64,000 nucleotides of DNA from Rhyzopertha dominica (lineage: Eukaryota > Arthropoda > Insecta > Coleoptera > Bostrichidae), in NCBI GenBank assembly GCA_025024175.1, contig QCXZ01000064.1, positions 5,890,001 through 5,954,000 on the forward strand, given 5' to 3'. The translations under genes were made by a program, and so were the position numbers. Of the stretch, positions 12,534 to 24,705 are shown piece by piece (within the stretch, counting starts at the first letter, position 1; every line of letters starts with the position of its first letter). The notes below the pieces were generated by a model, which had not been told where the DNA came from, did not search any database, and saw nothing but the letters and a program-made list of their open reading frames with translations.

Positions 12534-12716
12534 CTAGCGCTGTTGTGTTAATGCTCTTTCAACGTCAATGGCGGCCTTTCGCCGGTATACTGAGGGCTCC
12601 TTTTTTGCCTCAGTGCAATATTTGTGAAACCATTGTGCAACGTTTGTCAATACACTCAGGAAACCTCGTTTGGTATTTGAGAACCATTTAACTGTCGTTT
12701 CTTTCACTTTGCCATG
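12534..12716 (-). other. Unrecognised 60-codon open frame without ATG
   Basis: The minus strand stays open from 12716 to a TAG at 12534-12536 and encodes HGKVKETTVKWFSNTK ... WFHKYCTEAKKEPS ... RKAAIDVERALTQQR. The composition (many Lys and Trp, few low-complexity runs) looks more like real coding sequence than the surrounding noise. There is no ATG. It may be an internal exon or a fragment of a transposon protein. I do not recognise it. Confidence 0.3.
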
Positions 12717-12973
12717 TTAGGCGATGGCCAAATTATAGTATTCCCATTAAGAAACGCCTACGCTCCAGCGCAGTTCTTCTGAAACTAGTCTAGCTTTGAA
12801 TTGCAACTTCCTTTAAGTTAGAGTCAATTGAACTATTAGTCACTCGGAGTTAAATCAGGCTTAGATAGACTCTCTCAAAGAATACCGTCGCAATATACCT
12901 GTCTAAATTAGATAAAATCGCGGTCCAGCAGTGGTGTTTCCGAGGGGGAAATCACCCACCCAAAATTGTACAA

Positions 12974-13066
12974 ACTCATCCATTTTCTCAAACACATCCA
13001 CATACATCCATGGACAAACGTGTACATCCATCCATATCCATATATATCCATCCACATCCATTACAC
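12974..13066. repeat. Degenerate CATCCA-rich minisatellite
   Basis: Irregular repeats of CATCCA and ACATCCA spaced 6-14 bp apart. A second cluster of the same words lies at 15149-15223, on the other side of the LINE at 13.2-14.3 kb. Confidence 0.6.
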
Positions 13067-13239
13067 CTCCTACAAAATTAATACTTATTCAAGCTAATCC
13101 ACACTTATTTAGATAGAGAACCCCACGAATTACTTTTTACACATGTAAAATAATAATAGATCATAGACAAAGGAAATACACTAACGTTTTTTACAAAATA
13201 TATGTCTAAGTATGTCAAAAAAAATCCTACACGTACATA

Positions 13240-14335
13240 ACATAATAATAATAATAATTTATTGAGTAACAAAACAAGTTACACAATATAAAGTAGTTAG
13301 AACAATGCTATCTACCACTCCTCCCCAAATCAAAATACATATATAAGCACCAGAGTAAAGAAAACAATATAGCTACTGCGAAACAAATAACAGCAGTTAA
13401 TACATAATTAAAATTAATTCCATATCAAAGAAAACCAATAGGATAGTGTACAAAATATATAACAACTGTTCATTAATAATCTAGAAGAGATCTGACTGCC
13501 GACTTAAATTGAGATAAACTTAAATTTAAATATTCTAAAAATTTGTNAAGTAATACAGGTGCACAGTAACAAAAGCAACCTCTGAACCTGTTGGTATGGT
13601 GTGGTGGTACTGTAAAGCTGTCCGTTCTGATATTCACCGAGTGAACATCAGATCTCCTCCTCAATAAAACAAACAGATAAACAGGGACACCGGTATGCAG
13701 AAGTTTGTACAAAAATACAGCATACAAATAATACATTCGGTTATGCACCTTCATTTCACAAATATTTTTGATGTAAGGAGTGACATGATTTCGGTATGGT
13801 ATATTGCAAACAAAACGTATGCAAGCGTTTTGTATGCGTTGCAATCTTAATTTATTGTATTGAGGCAAAAAAACATAGTAAATAAAACCACAGTAAAAAA
13901 TATGAGGGTATATAAGGGATTGGACTAACTTTAATTTTACATCTGAAGAGAGAAATTTCTTAAAACTATACAGTGACTTTAACTTCCACATAGTAACTCG
14001 GCAAACGTGCTGGATTTGGTCATCAAATGACAACTTATTATCAATGACAATACAAAGATTCTTTACGGATGTAACCCACTCAATACTCTCACTTTTTATG
14101 CATAAAAAAGATTTAGTTGATTAGGCTGATTACTGTATCTTCTGGAAAGGCCAATACACAATGCTTTAGTTTTGCCATGATTAAGTCTTAAGCCATGTTT
14201 CTCACAAAAACTTGCAATACTATCAAGTTCAATATTCATCAGATCTATAGGCTGTTTAAAATCCTTTAACTGAAACGAATAATACACCTGGATATCGTCT
14301 GCATATAAGTAAACATCAGCACAATGCAGCATTTT
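13240..14335 (-). mobile_element. 5'-truncated LINE (reverse transcriptase C-terminal half)
   Basis: On the minus strand, 14332-14096 encodes the reverse transcriptase active-site region (LYADDIQVYYSF) and the following thumb segment (SFCEKHGLRLNHGKTKALCIG). A later frame, 14033-13473, encodes the C-terminal part (MWKLKSLYSFKKFLSSDVKL ... LQRIQNACIRFV). A frame change separates them near 14,060. The end reads CTCAATAAATTATTATTATT on the minus strand, a (TTA)n tail ending near 13,242. The 5' end (endonuclease and first RT blocks) is missing, as is usual for LINE insertions. The YADD motif and extent fit the Jockey/CR1-like groups. The clade is not resolved. Confidence 0.8.
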
Positions 14336-14559
14336 ATGAATATCAAATATGTAAACATAATAAAAAAATTTAAAGAAAATAGTTCAAAAGAAATTTATCT
14401 TTCGGTTCTCAGAAGATTTATATTTTTTATATTTTGCTTATCTGCCATTTTCAGACAAAAAGGTTACGAGCTTTATGAAATTAATGGAACATAAAAAATG
14501 AATTTTTTATTTATTTCTTTGCTGTAATTTTCCGAACTACACTTTTCGATTTAAATTTC

Positions 14560-14810
14560 CAACCCAGATACCAGCGGTCATCAGACTAGACTGTAATAGA
14601 TTTCAAGCATAATACTAGCACTATTATTTTTATCTTCATCCAATGACAAATTTTCAGTATCTTTGTCTTCTGCATAAGATAATTCCTTCTTCATCTTCAC
14701 TTGTTTCCAAACTAGTTTTTTTTTCAGGAATAATGCGCACGTATTTTTTTATGTCGACACTTTTGTCTTTAGGGAGAGTAAAAAAATGAATAAGTTCATA
14801 AAATTTGCCC
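14560..14810 (-). pseudogene. Unrecognised acidic coding-like remnant
   Basis: Minus-strand frames across 14,800-14,586 read TLPKDKSVDIKKYVRI, then after a frame change QVKMKKELSYAEDKDTE and SLDEDKNNSASIML before a stop at 14586-14588. The Lys/Asp/Glu-rich composition suggests the C-terminus of a transposon-borne or host protein that has decayed. I cannot name it. Confidence 0.25.
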
Positions 14811-15148
14811 AAGCATTCCAGACCTTTGTTGTAACTGTTGCTGTTTTAAGTGAATATTCTCAATGTTTGCTTTTTTCCTTTAATATATTTGAAAGAACGT
14901 ACATAGGCTCTCCATTAAAGTACTATTTTTATTTGGCACCCTGTAACTTATACCAAAAATACACCCATACACGGTAATTAGAAATTTGAGTAATTTTTAC
15001 ATGGTTCAGTCTGTCGCTGCTTCAATTTTCATTAAAAAGCCAGCAAACGTAGAATGCGAAGTGAAACGCGTGGTTTTAGGTCAGGTTTTAGCAGTTTAGA
15101 GTTTTTTTTTGTGGGCTATGCACATGCGCGCATGCCCAAATTTACAAA

Positions 15149-15223
15149 TCACATCCATCCACATCCACTCAACATATCCAAACACATCCAGGCCACATCC
15201 GAACAGTTGTACAAACACATCCA
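15149..15223. repeat. Second CATCCA-rich minisatellite
   Basis: The same irregular ACATCCA words as at 12974-13066. GTACAAAC and AAACACATCCA contexts are shared between the two clusters, so they may once have been one locus. Confidence 0.5.
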
Positions 15224-15735
15224 CGGTGATTACCTCCTCGGATATTTCACCTTTCGATTTCCTGGTGATTTTGAATTGCTAGACTCCTCCTTTCATTATT
15301 CATCACTCATCAGGTTCTTCTGGAATGTCTTCACTGATCACTTGCAGCACATTTAAATCGTGAAATATCGTTCGTTCACCTTTGAAGGGTTTAGTATTGC
15401 GTTTCCGATGCAGTTCTGCCATGATTTCCTGGTTCACACTTGCATGTAACTATTCGCGAAATTACTTTTCACTTGGGCCCATAACCTGCTAGAACAGTAG
15501 GTAAAATAACACACTCGTAGGAGACTGAAGGACTTGGATAAGGTGATAAAGATAGGAATAAAAATACATCAAATGTGAATCTACTGAAAAAATATTTTAA
15601 TATAACTAAAATAATATATATGGCGTTAAATTAAAACCTTATGCTCTGCTAAAATTATAAAAAAATAAACAAATGATATCTACAAAATCAAACGAGTTTA
15701 TTTCTAAATAGTCTGTCCCACCAAGTATGACATTA

Positions 15736-16156
15736 TAGTTGTAGGAAAGAATCTATGAAACTCATTATAAGAGCCATTTGTGAAGTGCATAATGGTTTAT
15801 GATCAAGGAGTCATTGCTGTTATAAAGTAGTAACAGACACTCTACGTGCTCGTCCAAAACACTCAGGTAAACGGATTAAGATAAAAAATTTGACCTCCTT
15901 GCACTCTTTCTGGTTTCATAACTCGTTGTTCATGTCAAATATATGTACATAAGGAGTAGCTTCGAAAACCTAATCAATTCTAATCGAATCTTCGAGCAAA
16001 TCAGTGCAAATTTTAAACCATGTGGCGACCATGGTAATGAAAATCCGCGTACCTTCTATCGCAGGATGAAAAACTCTTGTTTTGTCGATATACGAGAAGA
16101 AGAGATAAAAACAAATTTCTGCATAAGTCGGTTTCATAGATTTTTTCCTACAACTA
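15736..16156. mobile_element. 421-bp MITE with ~27-bp TIRs and TA duplication
   Basis: The left end (TAGTTGTAGGAAAGAATCTA...) is repeated inverted at the right end (...TTTTTTCCTACAACTA) over about 27 bp with one mismatch. TA flanks both ends (15734-15735 and 16157-16158). The TA duplication points to the mariner/Tc1 superfamily. The frame at 15943-16176 inside has no recognisable motif. Confidence 0.7.
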
Positions 16157-16849
16157 TACCTATTATTATAGTATAAATAACATACGATTTCAAAACAGTA
16201 GGGTCATAAACAATCTTTTAAACATCATAACATGCAAGCACTATTCCATCACTATCTAGATATGTTTATGTTATCTGACATGTTTCAAACTGACGTACTC
16301 GAAACAGAATTACTTGATAACGGGATTAACTGGCATTAACGGGGATAATGTGCATTACGTCGGTTAATCTCTAATCCAGAGACATGCTGTGGGTTTTATC
16401 GCAATACTCAATGACCCAGTTCTACCAATGTAATCTCGATACGTTATAAAACACTCGAGCTATTCTAATGCAAGTACGTAGGTGAGCAGTTTGTGATAAG
16501 TGTGTCTGGTATTGATCATGCGTTGCTTCAACGCTCCATTAAACATTATCATCTGGTATAGTACCAAAACTTACGTAAAACTTGAAATAAAGCTACTCCT
16601 AGCGTTTCGGAAATATACACTTGACTATTTCGAGTTCATTTTTTAATCTTGAGCAAGACCAACAGATAAAATAATAGTAGTTTTATAGTAAATCAGATAA
16701 AAAAGTAATAAAATTTACTGTGGCAGTTAGAGATTTCTTTAGAATCGATGAGAAAAAGCACGTCCTGCTGAGTATTCAATACTCAATTGTTTGATATTTA
16801 CTGATTAGCTGTTTCCTCCCATTTCTTATAGGTACCCAGGATATGCAGT
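16157..16849. other. No gene recognised
   Basis: No coding frame or repeat was assigned. The part at about 16,320-16,520 is of higher complexity than the flanking AT-rich DNA. Confidence 0.4.
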
Positions 16850-18760
16850 AGATTTATCAAAGAAAAACTGACATCTTTTGTTTTTCGTCCAAGCGACAGC
16901 ACATTTCTTTCGACATTGTCATTTCGAAATCCATTTTTTCGAAACCTTCCTCATTCCCAAATCGTTGTGAACGACATGAAACACACGTTCATAGAAGTGT
17001 TGTGTGAGTCCAGTTCGTCGATTTTGTAAAATCTTATCATGCATATAATCAATAGTTTCCGGAGTGGTTACAGAANCTGGATTTCCTCAGCGGTGCTCGC
17101 CTTTGACATCTGATCGTCCTCTTTTATATTCGGCAACCCAGCTATTAATAGAGGTGTATGAAAAACGCTAATCACCTAAGGTTTCTAACATACAGGGTCG
17201 CTGCAAAGTACGGAACCAGCAGGATATTTCAGCTTCGGTTCGACCGATTTGTCTGAAATTGTGCATGGGCCTATGGGTAATTCAAATGCTGTTTCTGGAT
17301 TTTTTCAACTCCGTGTCAGCTCTCATTTCCGAGATATGGGCGCAAATTTTAAATGGGAAGGAGCGTCAAAAGGCACATCATTGAAAAGGATATTTCAAAA
17401 ATGTATCACACTTGTACACTTGCTTCTGAGTTGAGAAAAGTGTGATAACAAACTTGGGTCTTGCAAAAAACTTGGGGATATAAACCATATTCGTTATCGC
17501 TAAGTAAGAACAAAAACTCCAGATATCTCCATTTTCCTCATGACTGGTGATAATTTTCATTCACTTTGTCATTTGCAATCGCAATGCCTCAGTTACCTAA
17601 ACATGATTGGTTATGGAGATAGAAGGCGAAGTTATTCGGAAGTAGTTGCACTCTACAATGCAATTCATGAAGATCGTGAACCAATTGCCAGATATACGAA
17701 CAAACAAAAACTCCAGGTGTCTCCATTTTCCTCATGACTGGTGATAATTTTCTTCACTTTATTATTATTTGCAATTGCAATGCCTCAGTTAACTGAACAT
17801 GATCGCATCGAAATTTTGATGATAATTGGTTATGGAGATAGAAGGCGAAGTTATTCGGAAATAGATGCACTCCACAACGCAATTCATGAAGATCGTGAAC
17901 CAATTGCCAGATCAACAGTTATTAAAACATTGCAATGTTTTGACGAAACCAGCGGTGTTAAAAATCGTTAAAAACCAGGACGTCAGAAGGATGCTACGAG
18001 TGAGGAAAAAGGTTTCGTCCATACAAAATTCACTTATTACAATAACTGAGCGAAGATGATTTCGATCGTAGGATAGAATTTTACGAAACTGCAATGAACA
18101 TGATAGATGAAGATAGAAACATTTTAAATTGGATTATGTTTTCTGATGAAGCAACTTTTTGCCTCAATGGTAATGTGAATAGTCATAATTGCAGATATTG
18201 GTCGGACACAAATCGACATTGGATGGAACAAGTCCACACATAACACCCTCAGAAAGTGAATATCTGGTGTGGTAGGTATTATCGATGAGCACATTATTGG
18301 GCCTTTTTTTCATCGATGAAAATTTGAATGCGGTCAAGTATTATACCAGAACTTATTTGTTCCCTCGTGAAAATGCTGTACGTCCGTCTGAACAGATATG
18401 GCTTCAGTAAGATGGTTCACCGTCCCATTATACAGTTAACTCTCGTGGATATTTGAATGCAATAATCGTATTATGCTGATCGGCCACATAATGCAGAAGA
18501 TTTAAAAGGACGAATTAAGGACAGAAATTCAGAACTTATCTCCAAATATGCTGCAAAGAATATTAGAAATCTTTTACTCAAGACTGTATTACTGCCAAGA
18601 AGTAAATGTGGAACATTTTGAGCATCTTCTGTGATATAAATCTGAAAAAATACAGCAAATTCTTTTCACTTTTAGGGTAAAAATGGATTCCATACTTAAT
18701 ACCCAAATTAAATTATGTTTATTGGAAAGTGTCCAGGCCAACTGGATATCAATATGTTGC
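16850..18760 (-). mobile_element. Mariner relic (M2), split by a DD41D-like element
   Basis: From 16,850 to 17,165 the minus strand encodes the N-terminal mariner segments, in order NSWVAEYKRGRSDVKGEH, YMHDKILQNRRTGLTQ and FHVVHNDLGMRK, with decay. The block at 18,721-18,757 (GTCCAGGCCAACTGGATATC) matches the right TIR of mariner M1 at 5,000-5,027. The DD41D-like copy at 17,191-18,700 therefore lies inside this mariner. The left end is lost. Confidence 0.6.
17191..18700 (+). mobile_element. DD41D-like transposon, copy D1
   Basis: The left terminus (CAGGGTCGCTGCAAAGTACG) matches the termini of D2-D4 elsewhere in the window. The transposase starts MPQLTEHDRIEILM at 17780 and continues with YGDRRRSYSE, then STVIKTLQ. 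Later parts give FSDEATFCLNGNVN-type sequence near 18,145 and end EHFEHLL at 18632-18634. A partial N-terminal duplicate (17,510-17,700) precedes the main start, and stops and frameshifts break the frame. Family knowledge: this MPQLTEHDRI type is an insect Tc1/mariner-superfamily transposase. Combining copies gives 41 residues between the second and third Asp. Confidence 0.75.
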
Positions 18761-19079
18761 ACGCAAAACCCCTAGGTCACTTTGTATGTACTTTTAAAGT
18801 AGGTCCTTTCGATTGGGTGAATAATTTAATAGTGTGGAGATTCNTTTTAATTAGTTTACGCAAGTTTGTATACAAAATGGACCTTTATACGTATAATAAT
18901 TATGAGTTATCTTTATTTTACTAGTCTGTTCCATATTCGGTCATAAATTTGTTAGTTAATTTAAGACATTTTTCTTCTTAATCTTCGTCTGTACTTCGAC
19001 GAATTTCTGGATGGAATTCACTACTTCACAAACGTAAAACACAAAATCCTGCATAATTAAGCCTCCTGACTTCGACACA

Positions 19080-19990
19080 AACAGGCCCTCGCAGCCTCAG
19101 AGGATCAAAAATATTCCCTCTTCGTCCCTTTCAAATAAGGCCCCCGCGCACAGAGATGCATAAATGAAAGCATCCAGTCTGCCTTGCCATAACAAAATGG
19201 CTCCCAACGATCGAAGACTACACACCGATGGGTATCCGCGCGCCAGAAAGAGACGGAACGAACAGTCGACCGGTCGAAAAGCGCGACGTGCGGGCAAAAC
19301 CGCCACCGAACAGATTTACCAAGAAATATATCCGGGCGTCAGATAGACAAGGCTGAAAGATGGTCCCTTTATGAGTTCTTGTAAGTGCAATGCGCCCGCT
19401 GGNGCGAGAGAGACGGACGGGTCGGTAGTTTTCCGACGCGGGAGCGAGAGAGGACCAGCACAAACACCGAATTGCAACCGAAAACAAATAGGTGTGGTTG
19501 CCGCTGCTTACCAGGATAAGGTTGTTGTATTACGTCCACAGGGTCAGATGCGGTTCAAACTCGACGTATATCCAGCGAAAACCGGGGGATAATCCCAAAA
19601 CGGCGATATTAGGACACCAAAACACGTCACAATCACCACACTGACACAGCTATTGGCCACATATCACCGTGGTATCCGGGAGAACAGCACACTGGATCAC
19701 AGAAAAATTTCGAAGCTCACACACACTATTACACAAACGACAGAGGCGACTTGACTGCTACGCTGAACCCGCTGCAGTGTCGGTGTAAGGGCGAACGCGG
19801 CCGAGCCCGACCGAACGGCGCAACTAACAAAGCAGGGACGGAAATTCAAAGGCACGGAGAGAATGTGCGTCCGCCGACCGATATTTTTGCCGTGTCGACT
19901 TGTGCAGTCCATCAATTTGGATTGTTAAACGACAAAATGGTTGTAAACGACACCGGTTGTACGTGTTGGGGACAAAGATCTGAGGACAAT
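19080..19990 (-). promoter_or_regulatory. CpG-rich block, possible promoter and non-coding first exon
   Basis: This ~0.9-kb block is markedly richer in GC and CpG than anything nearby and carries no long ORF. On the minus strand, 19,900 to 19,512 looks like a 5' UTR exon: no repeats, many GTGTG and TTCTGTGATCC-type words, then a good splice donor (CTTATCCTG/GTAAGC, intron from 19511 leftward). The downstream exons would lie to the left and were not identified. It could also be a CpG-rich relic of an unknown element. The call is inference from composition and one splice site. Confidence 0.35.
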
Positions 19991-20059
19991 TGTTGGGGGT
20001 GCTTTTCCCCAACAATAAACTTCAAACGTATTGATTTCCTAATTATTACATGAAAAAGC

Positions 20060-20905
20060 CTTTTTTTAAGTTTTAAGGTTTATTCAAATTCAATGCGATG
20101 CCATTGGTATTACGAACAGCGCCTTCCACCAGGTCCTCGTTTTAAAGTGGGCAACTGACATTTTAAGGGACCCAAACTTTTTTCATTTATTTAACCATTG
20201 AAACAACACGAGATAGTAAAACTTTATTTCTGCTAAGAAATAACGAAAATTTCAATTGCAATGACAGATAAGACTGATAGAAATATAAACTGATGCAGAA
20301 TGAGGTTGTGCACTAATAATTATATTATGGCGTAAATCATCAACCATATCAGGTATCTTATTGTCTCAGGTTACAGCTGAAATTGTGAAATCAAATCACT
20401 AACTACGGAGATTGGATTAACTTAAAAAAATAATAGCTAAATGAAAAATGGGATAATCAAATAAACCCAAAGACTCAGTCTAAATAAAAGATGGTATATA
20501 CTGTACTGTGTTCATAACAAAGCATGTCTTGCATAATTTTATGCATATCTAATTCTGTTTTTACACCTTACCTACTCATAATGTGTACAAAATCGTCGTC
20601 GAACATTGAGATGTAATATGTTTTAGTGATGTGTTGCGGTGTCTGGTTATTATCTCGCATTTATATAATCGACCCAACAGCACTATTTTCGATTTATGCC
20701 CTGGTCATTATTTTAGCTAATGAGCAAAAAGAAGTACTCAAATTTGATCTATTTAAAATATCAGATCTATGCGATCACGGTTTTTCATACAAAATTAGCT
20801 AATATTCAAGTTTAATGCAGTATTAGAGATGTGCTCATATTCAGTTTCAAATGACGATATTAGGCGCTTTAAGCACATAAACTATGCATTTATGATTAAA
20901 GTTAA
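20060..20905. other. No gene recognised
   Basis: AT-rich sequence with no supported coding frame or repeat boundary. Confidence 0.45.
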
Positions 20906-20932
20906 AAACATAACATAACATAACATAACATA
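20906..20932. repeat. (ATAAC)n microsatellite
   Basis: Five tandem copies of the pentamer ATAAC, at the left edge of a copy of repeat family X. Confidence 0.85.
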
Positions 20933-20944
20933 ATTGTTAATCCC

Positions 20945-21871
20945 TGCAGATTTCGGTGTAGTCAAGTAAATTTCGTAAAAAATTTTACCATACGTTTTTG
21001 GCGATATTGAGCCATTTTTTGCAAATCAATGACAGCCAGCAAGATGAATATAATACATGAAAGGATTTTTGCAGCTTGAGAACAATAACAAATGATGGTT
21101 TTAAAATATGCAGAAATTTGTGTAAAATTAGATGTATGAGTAAAAATTGTNAGAGATAAAACGACCATCAGTTTAATGCTGATTGGTGAAGTTTGGCCAG
21201 CTGGGGCTTATAACTTGTATTTATAAGTTCAACTAAGATTAGCTAAACCAGCAGCTTAAATCATTACAGTCTTAGGTACTGTTTCACGACCAGGTTGTTT
21301 CCTCATTCTCAGTTTTGATAATTTATCTATACTAGCTACCTATTCACTCCTAACTTAAATTTCTGAAGCTTCTAATGCGAAAAGTTGAAACTAAAAAGCG
21401 CATCGGTTAATTAATTATTTGATATGTGCAAATTCCAAATCATAAAACGTGGTAGATGCTTAAGGCGAAATTTATATTTCTTAGGTAGTTCATTTGAGAT
21501 CACTATAGATTATGTGGACCACGGATCTTTATTCTTACAAATAAAAAGTATCTACTCATCTTTTGTTAAACGTGATGGACATGCAACTGAATGCGCTAAA
21601 TATCGCCCAACTGAGATCATCAATAATTGAGTTAGGAACGAACGAGCTTTTGAGAACAGTGCATAGAAAAACATAAAAAACTTGGGCCTTCACAGAAGAT
21701 GTTTTAAGTCACCTTGCAGAAAATTACCGTAGATACGAAGAAAATGTTTCGTTAATTACTTAGGTAAATAATCCGATAAAGGCACATTTTTATTTATGTT
21801 GAATTATTCAGTAAGGGAAATTCCTGCTTTGCCCCCCCCTTAGACCAAAAGCTGGGTACGCCCATGATTGT
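20945..21871. repeat. Repeat family X, copy X1
   Basis: This matches copy X3 (26,378-27,342) from the TACGTTTTTGGCGATATTGA block through the GATTGGTGAAGTTTGGCCAG block to the terminal CCAAAAGCTGGGTACGCCCA near 21,845-21,865. The left terminus seen in X3 and X4 is missing here. No protein was recognised, so it looks non-autonomous. Confidence 0.6.
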
Positions 21872-22616
21872 TACGTACATCTTTTTAACAAATTGTTATA
21901 ATGAAATTTCTTTTATATGTCATCTCCAGAAATATACATTAATTATACAGCATACAAACAGAAATTATTAAATAGGTTTTAAAACCGCAAACTGTATTTT
22001 ATTGCATCATGTGCTGGTCAATGAAGAATGTATTTTAGATTACACCTGCTGTGATTAAAAAAAACCTAATGCAAATATATTTCTTGAAAAAATATCGATA
22101 GGAATAAGAAAACATCATTCTCAATCAGCATAAGCTGCTAAAAGTGTGGGACGTGGTTTTAGAGTTTCACCTAAAAATGCTTCACTATCACATTTTCAAA
22201 CAAATGACACAGCATTTAAGAATGTGGTGGTGTTTATAGTGCAGGCAACGCAAATAATGAATAACGATGGTAAACAAAATTTTTGTTATACCAAAAGTAT
22301 TTTGTGTTTTAATCATAGTTAGCTGCTGTCGTCATAAAACTGCATTCTGTTTTGTTCTGTCAGCCAAAATTTTCTGTGACATACACGCTTTATAAAATAG
22401 CACTTCGTTGCTCTTTTTCATGCTTGTAGAAGTTAACTAATAGTGTGTATATAAAGTTGTGTGTAAATATGCTAAAAAGCTGTTTGAACCATCTTGACTG
22501 TTTTCGTTATGTTTACGGAGAAGTTACTTTCAAGAGTCAGCAAAGAAATTGCACACCATTCATAAGTAGTTGTTATAATGAATATTTATGCACCATCCAG
22601 ATAAATCTTGGCTACC
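21872..22616. other. No gene recognised
   Basis: AT-rich sequence. The open frame at 22445-22696 has no motif and overlaps the start of a transposon, so it is treated as chance. Confidence 0.45.
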
Positions 22617-24705
22617 TCACATACATGGTCGCTACAAAGTATGGCGCCAACAGGATATTTCGACCGATTTTTCTGAAATTTTTCGTGGGCCTATGAGAAA
22701 TGCATTTCTGGATTTTTTCAGTCAGCTCCCGTTTCAGAGATATGTGGCACAAGTTGCATTTTTTTAAATAGGAAGGGAGGTCAAAGAATGAAAACAGCGG
22801 GAGAAAATCATGATTCCGTTAAAAAAATGCAGTATTTTTTCAAATTTCCATTACAGGAGATGCTCAAAATGTACCCCATTCACTTCCTGGTAGTAATGCA
22901 ATCTTGAGTAAAAGTTTTCTATGTTCCTTGTGGCATATTTGGAATTTCCACCCTCATTCGTCCTTTTAAATCTTCTGCATTATGTGGCCGATCAGCATAA
23001 ATATGATTTTTCAGATACCTCCACTGGAAGGAAGGTCTGGAAATATCGCATTCAAATATCCACGAACGTTGAGTGCAAAATGGGGCGATGCACCATCTTG
23101 CTGAAACCATACCTGATCAGAAGGACGGGTAGCATTTTCACGATTAGGGAATAGGCGAATAAGTTCGCGCAAGAGCTGTAAATACTTGACCGCATTCAAA
23201 TTTCCATCGATGAAAAAAGGCCCAATAATGTGCTCACCGATAATACTACACCAGACATTTACTTTCTGAGGGTGTTGTGTGTGGACTTGTTCCATCCAAT
23301 ATGGATTTGTATCCCACCAATATCTGCAATTATGTCTCTTCACATTACCATTGAGNCAAAAAGTCGCTTCATCACAAAATATAATCCAATTTAAAATGTT
23401 TCTATCTTCATCTATCATGTTCATAGCAGTTTCGCAAAATTCTATCCTACGATCGAAATCATCTTGGCTCAGTTCTTGTAAGAAGTTAGTTTAGTATGGA
23501 TGAAATTTGTGTTTTTTTTTCAAAATTTTCTGACCAGATCTGCTAATATGGTGAGTGAGAGCACGCTGTTGTACGGAACACTTGGGATTCTCTTGCACAT
23601 CTAAAAGGACATTCAAGCTTTATAGACAGCGTATTTTACAATTTTCATCCAGAACCCAGATTCGACCTATACGAATGACGCATAACATACGTTTTTAGCG
23701 ATATTGAGCCTTATTTTGCATTTCAATGACAGCAACAAGATAAATATAATACATAAAAGGATTTTACCAGCTTGGGAACAATAACAAATGGTGGGTTTAA
23801 GATTATGCAGAAATTGGAGTAAAATTAGATGTAAAAATTGTTAGAGATAAAACGATCATCAATTAATTGCTGATTGGTGGAGTTTGGCCAGCTGACGCAT
23901 AATGCTGGGGCTTATAACTTGTATTTTTAATTTAAACTAAGATTAACTAAACCAGCAACAGCAGCTTAAATCTTTACAGTCTTAGGTTGTTTCCTCATTG
24001 ATAATGATAGTGTCTTTTGCTGCGCCGTAACAATTACTACAATTTTATATTTTCCAGCTAACTATTTTTAGTATGGATGAAATTTGTGTTTTTTTTTTCA
24101 AAATTTTCTGACCAGATCTGCTAATATGGTGAGTGAGAGCACGCTGTTGTACGGAACACTTGGGATTCTCTTGCACATCTAAAAGGACATTCAAGCTACT
24201 TTCATCACTCGTAGCAACATTTGGACATCCTGGTTTTTGACGATTTTTAACCCCGCCGGTTTCGTCAAAACCTTGCAATGTTTTAATAACTGTTGATCTG
24301 ACAATTGGTTCACGATCTTCATAAATTGCATTGTAGAGTGCAACTACTACAAATAACTTCGCCTTCTNTCTCCATAACCAATCATCATCAAAATTTCGAT
24401 GCGATCATGTTCAGTTAACTGAGGCATTGCAATTGCAGATAACAGTGAATGAAGATTATATATATCACGAGGAAAATGGAGACTTAGCGATAACGAATAT
24501 GGTTTTTATGCAGAAGATTTTTTCAAGACTCAAGTGTGTTATCATACTTTTCTCAACTCAGAAGTAATAAACTGTATAAGTGTGATACATTTCTGAAATC
24601 AAGAAAGAATAACCTTTTCAATGATGTGCCTTTTGACCCCCCCTTCCCATTAAAAAAAAGGCAACTTGCGCCCATATCTCGGAAACAAGAGCTGACCCGG
24701 ATTTA
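22617..24705 (-). mobile_element. DD41D-like transposon, copy D2, with internal insertion
   Basis: The minus strand encodes the transposase from MPQLTEHDRI (ATG at 24425-24427) through HHISRSGQKILKK, ATFXLNGNVKRHNCRYWWDT, HPQKVNVWCSIIGEHIIGPF and WFQQDGASPHFALNV, to a stop at 22851-22853. The sub-terminal regions, with the ATATCTCGGAAAC...GAGCTGAC words, are inverted between the two ends, giving long TIR-like arms. A 447-bp piece of repeat X flanked by a 130-bp duplication sits at 23,490-24,197, so the gene is broken. Frameshifts add to this. Confidence 0.75.
23490..24197. repeat. 130-bp direct duplication around a 447-bp insert
   Basis: The segments 23490-23619 and 24067-24197 are the same piece of the D2 transposase gene. 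The only difference I can see is the length of one T-run (9 versus 10). Between them lies 23620-24066, an internal piece of repeat family X that matches about 26,447-26,899. Neither X terminus is present. Confidence 0.85.

Noticed and set aside
19097..20053. Several 60-100-codon frames on both strands in the CpG-rich block
   Set aside because: High GC lowers stop frequency; frames overlap on opposite strands and have no motifs.
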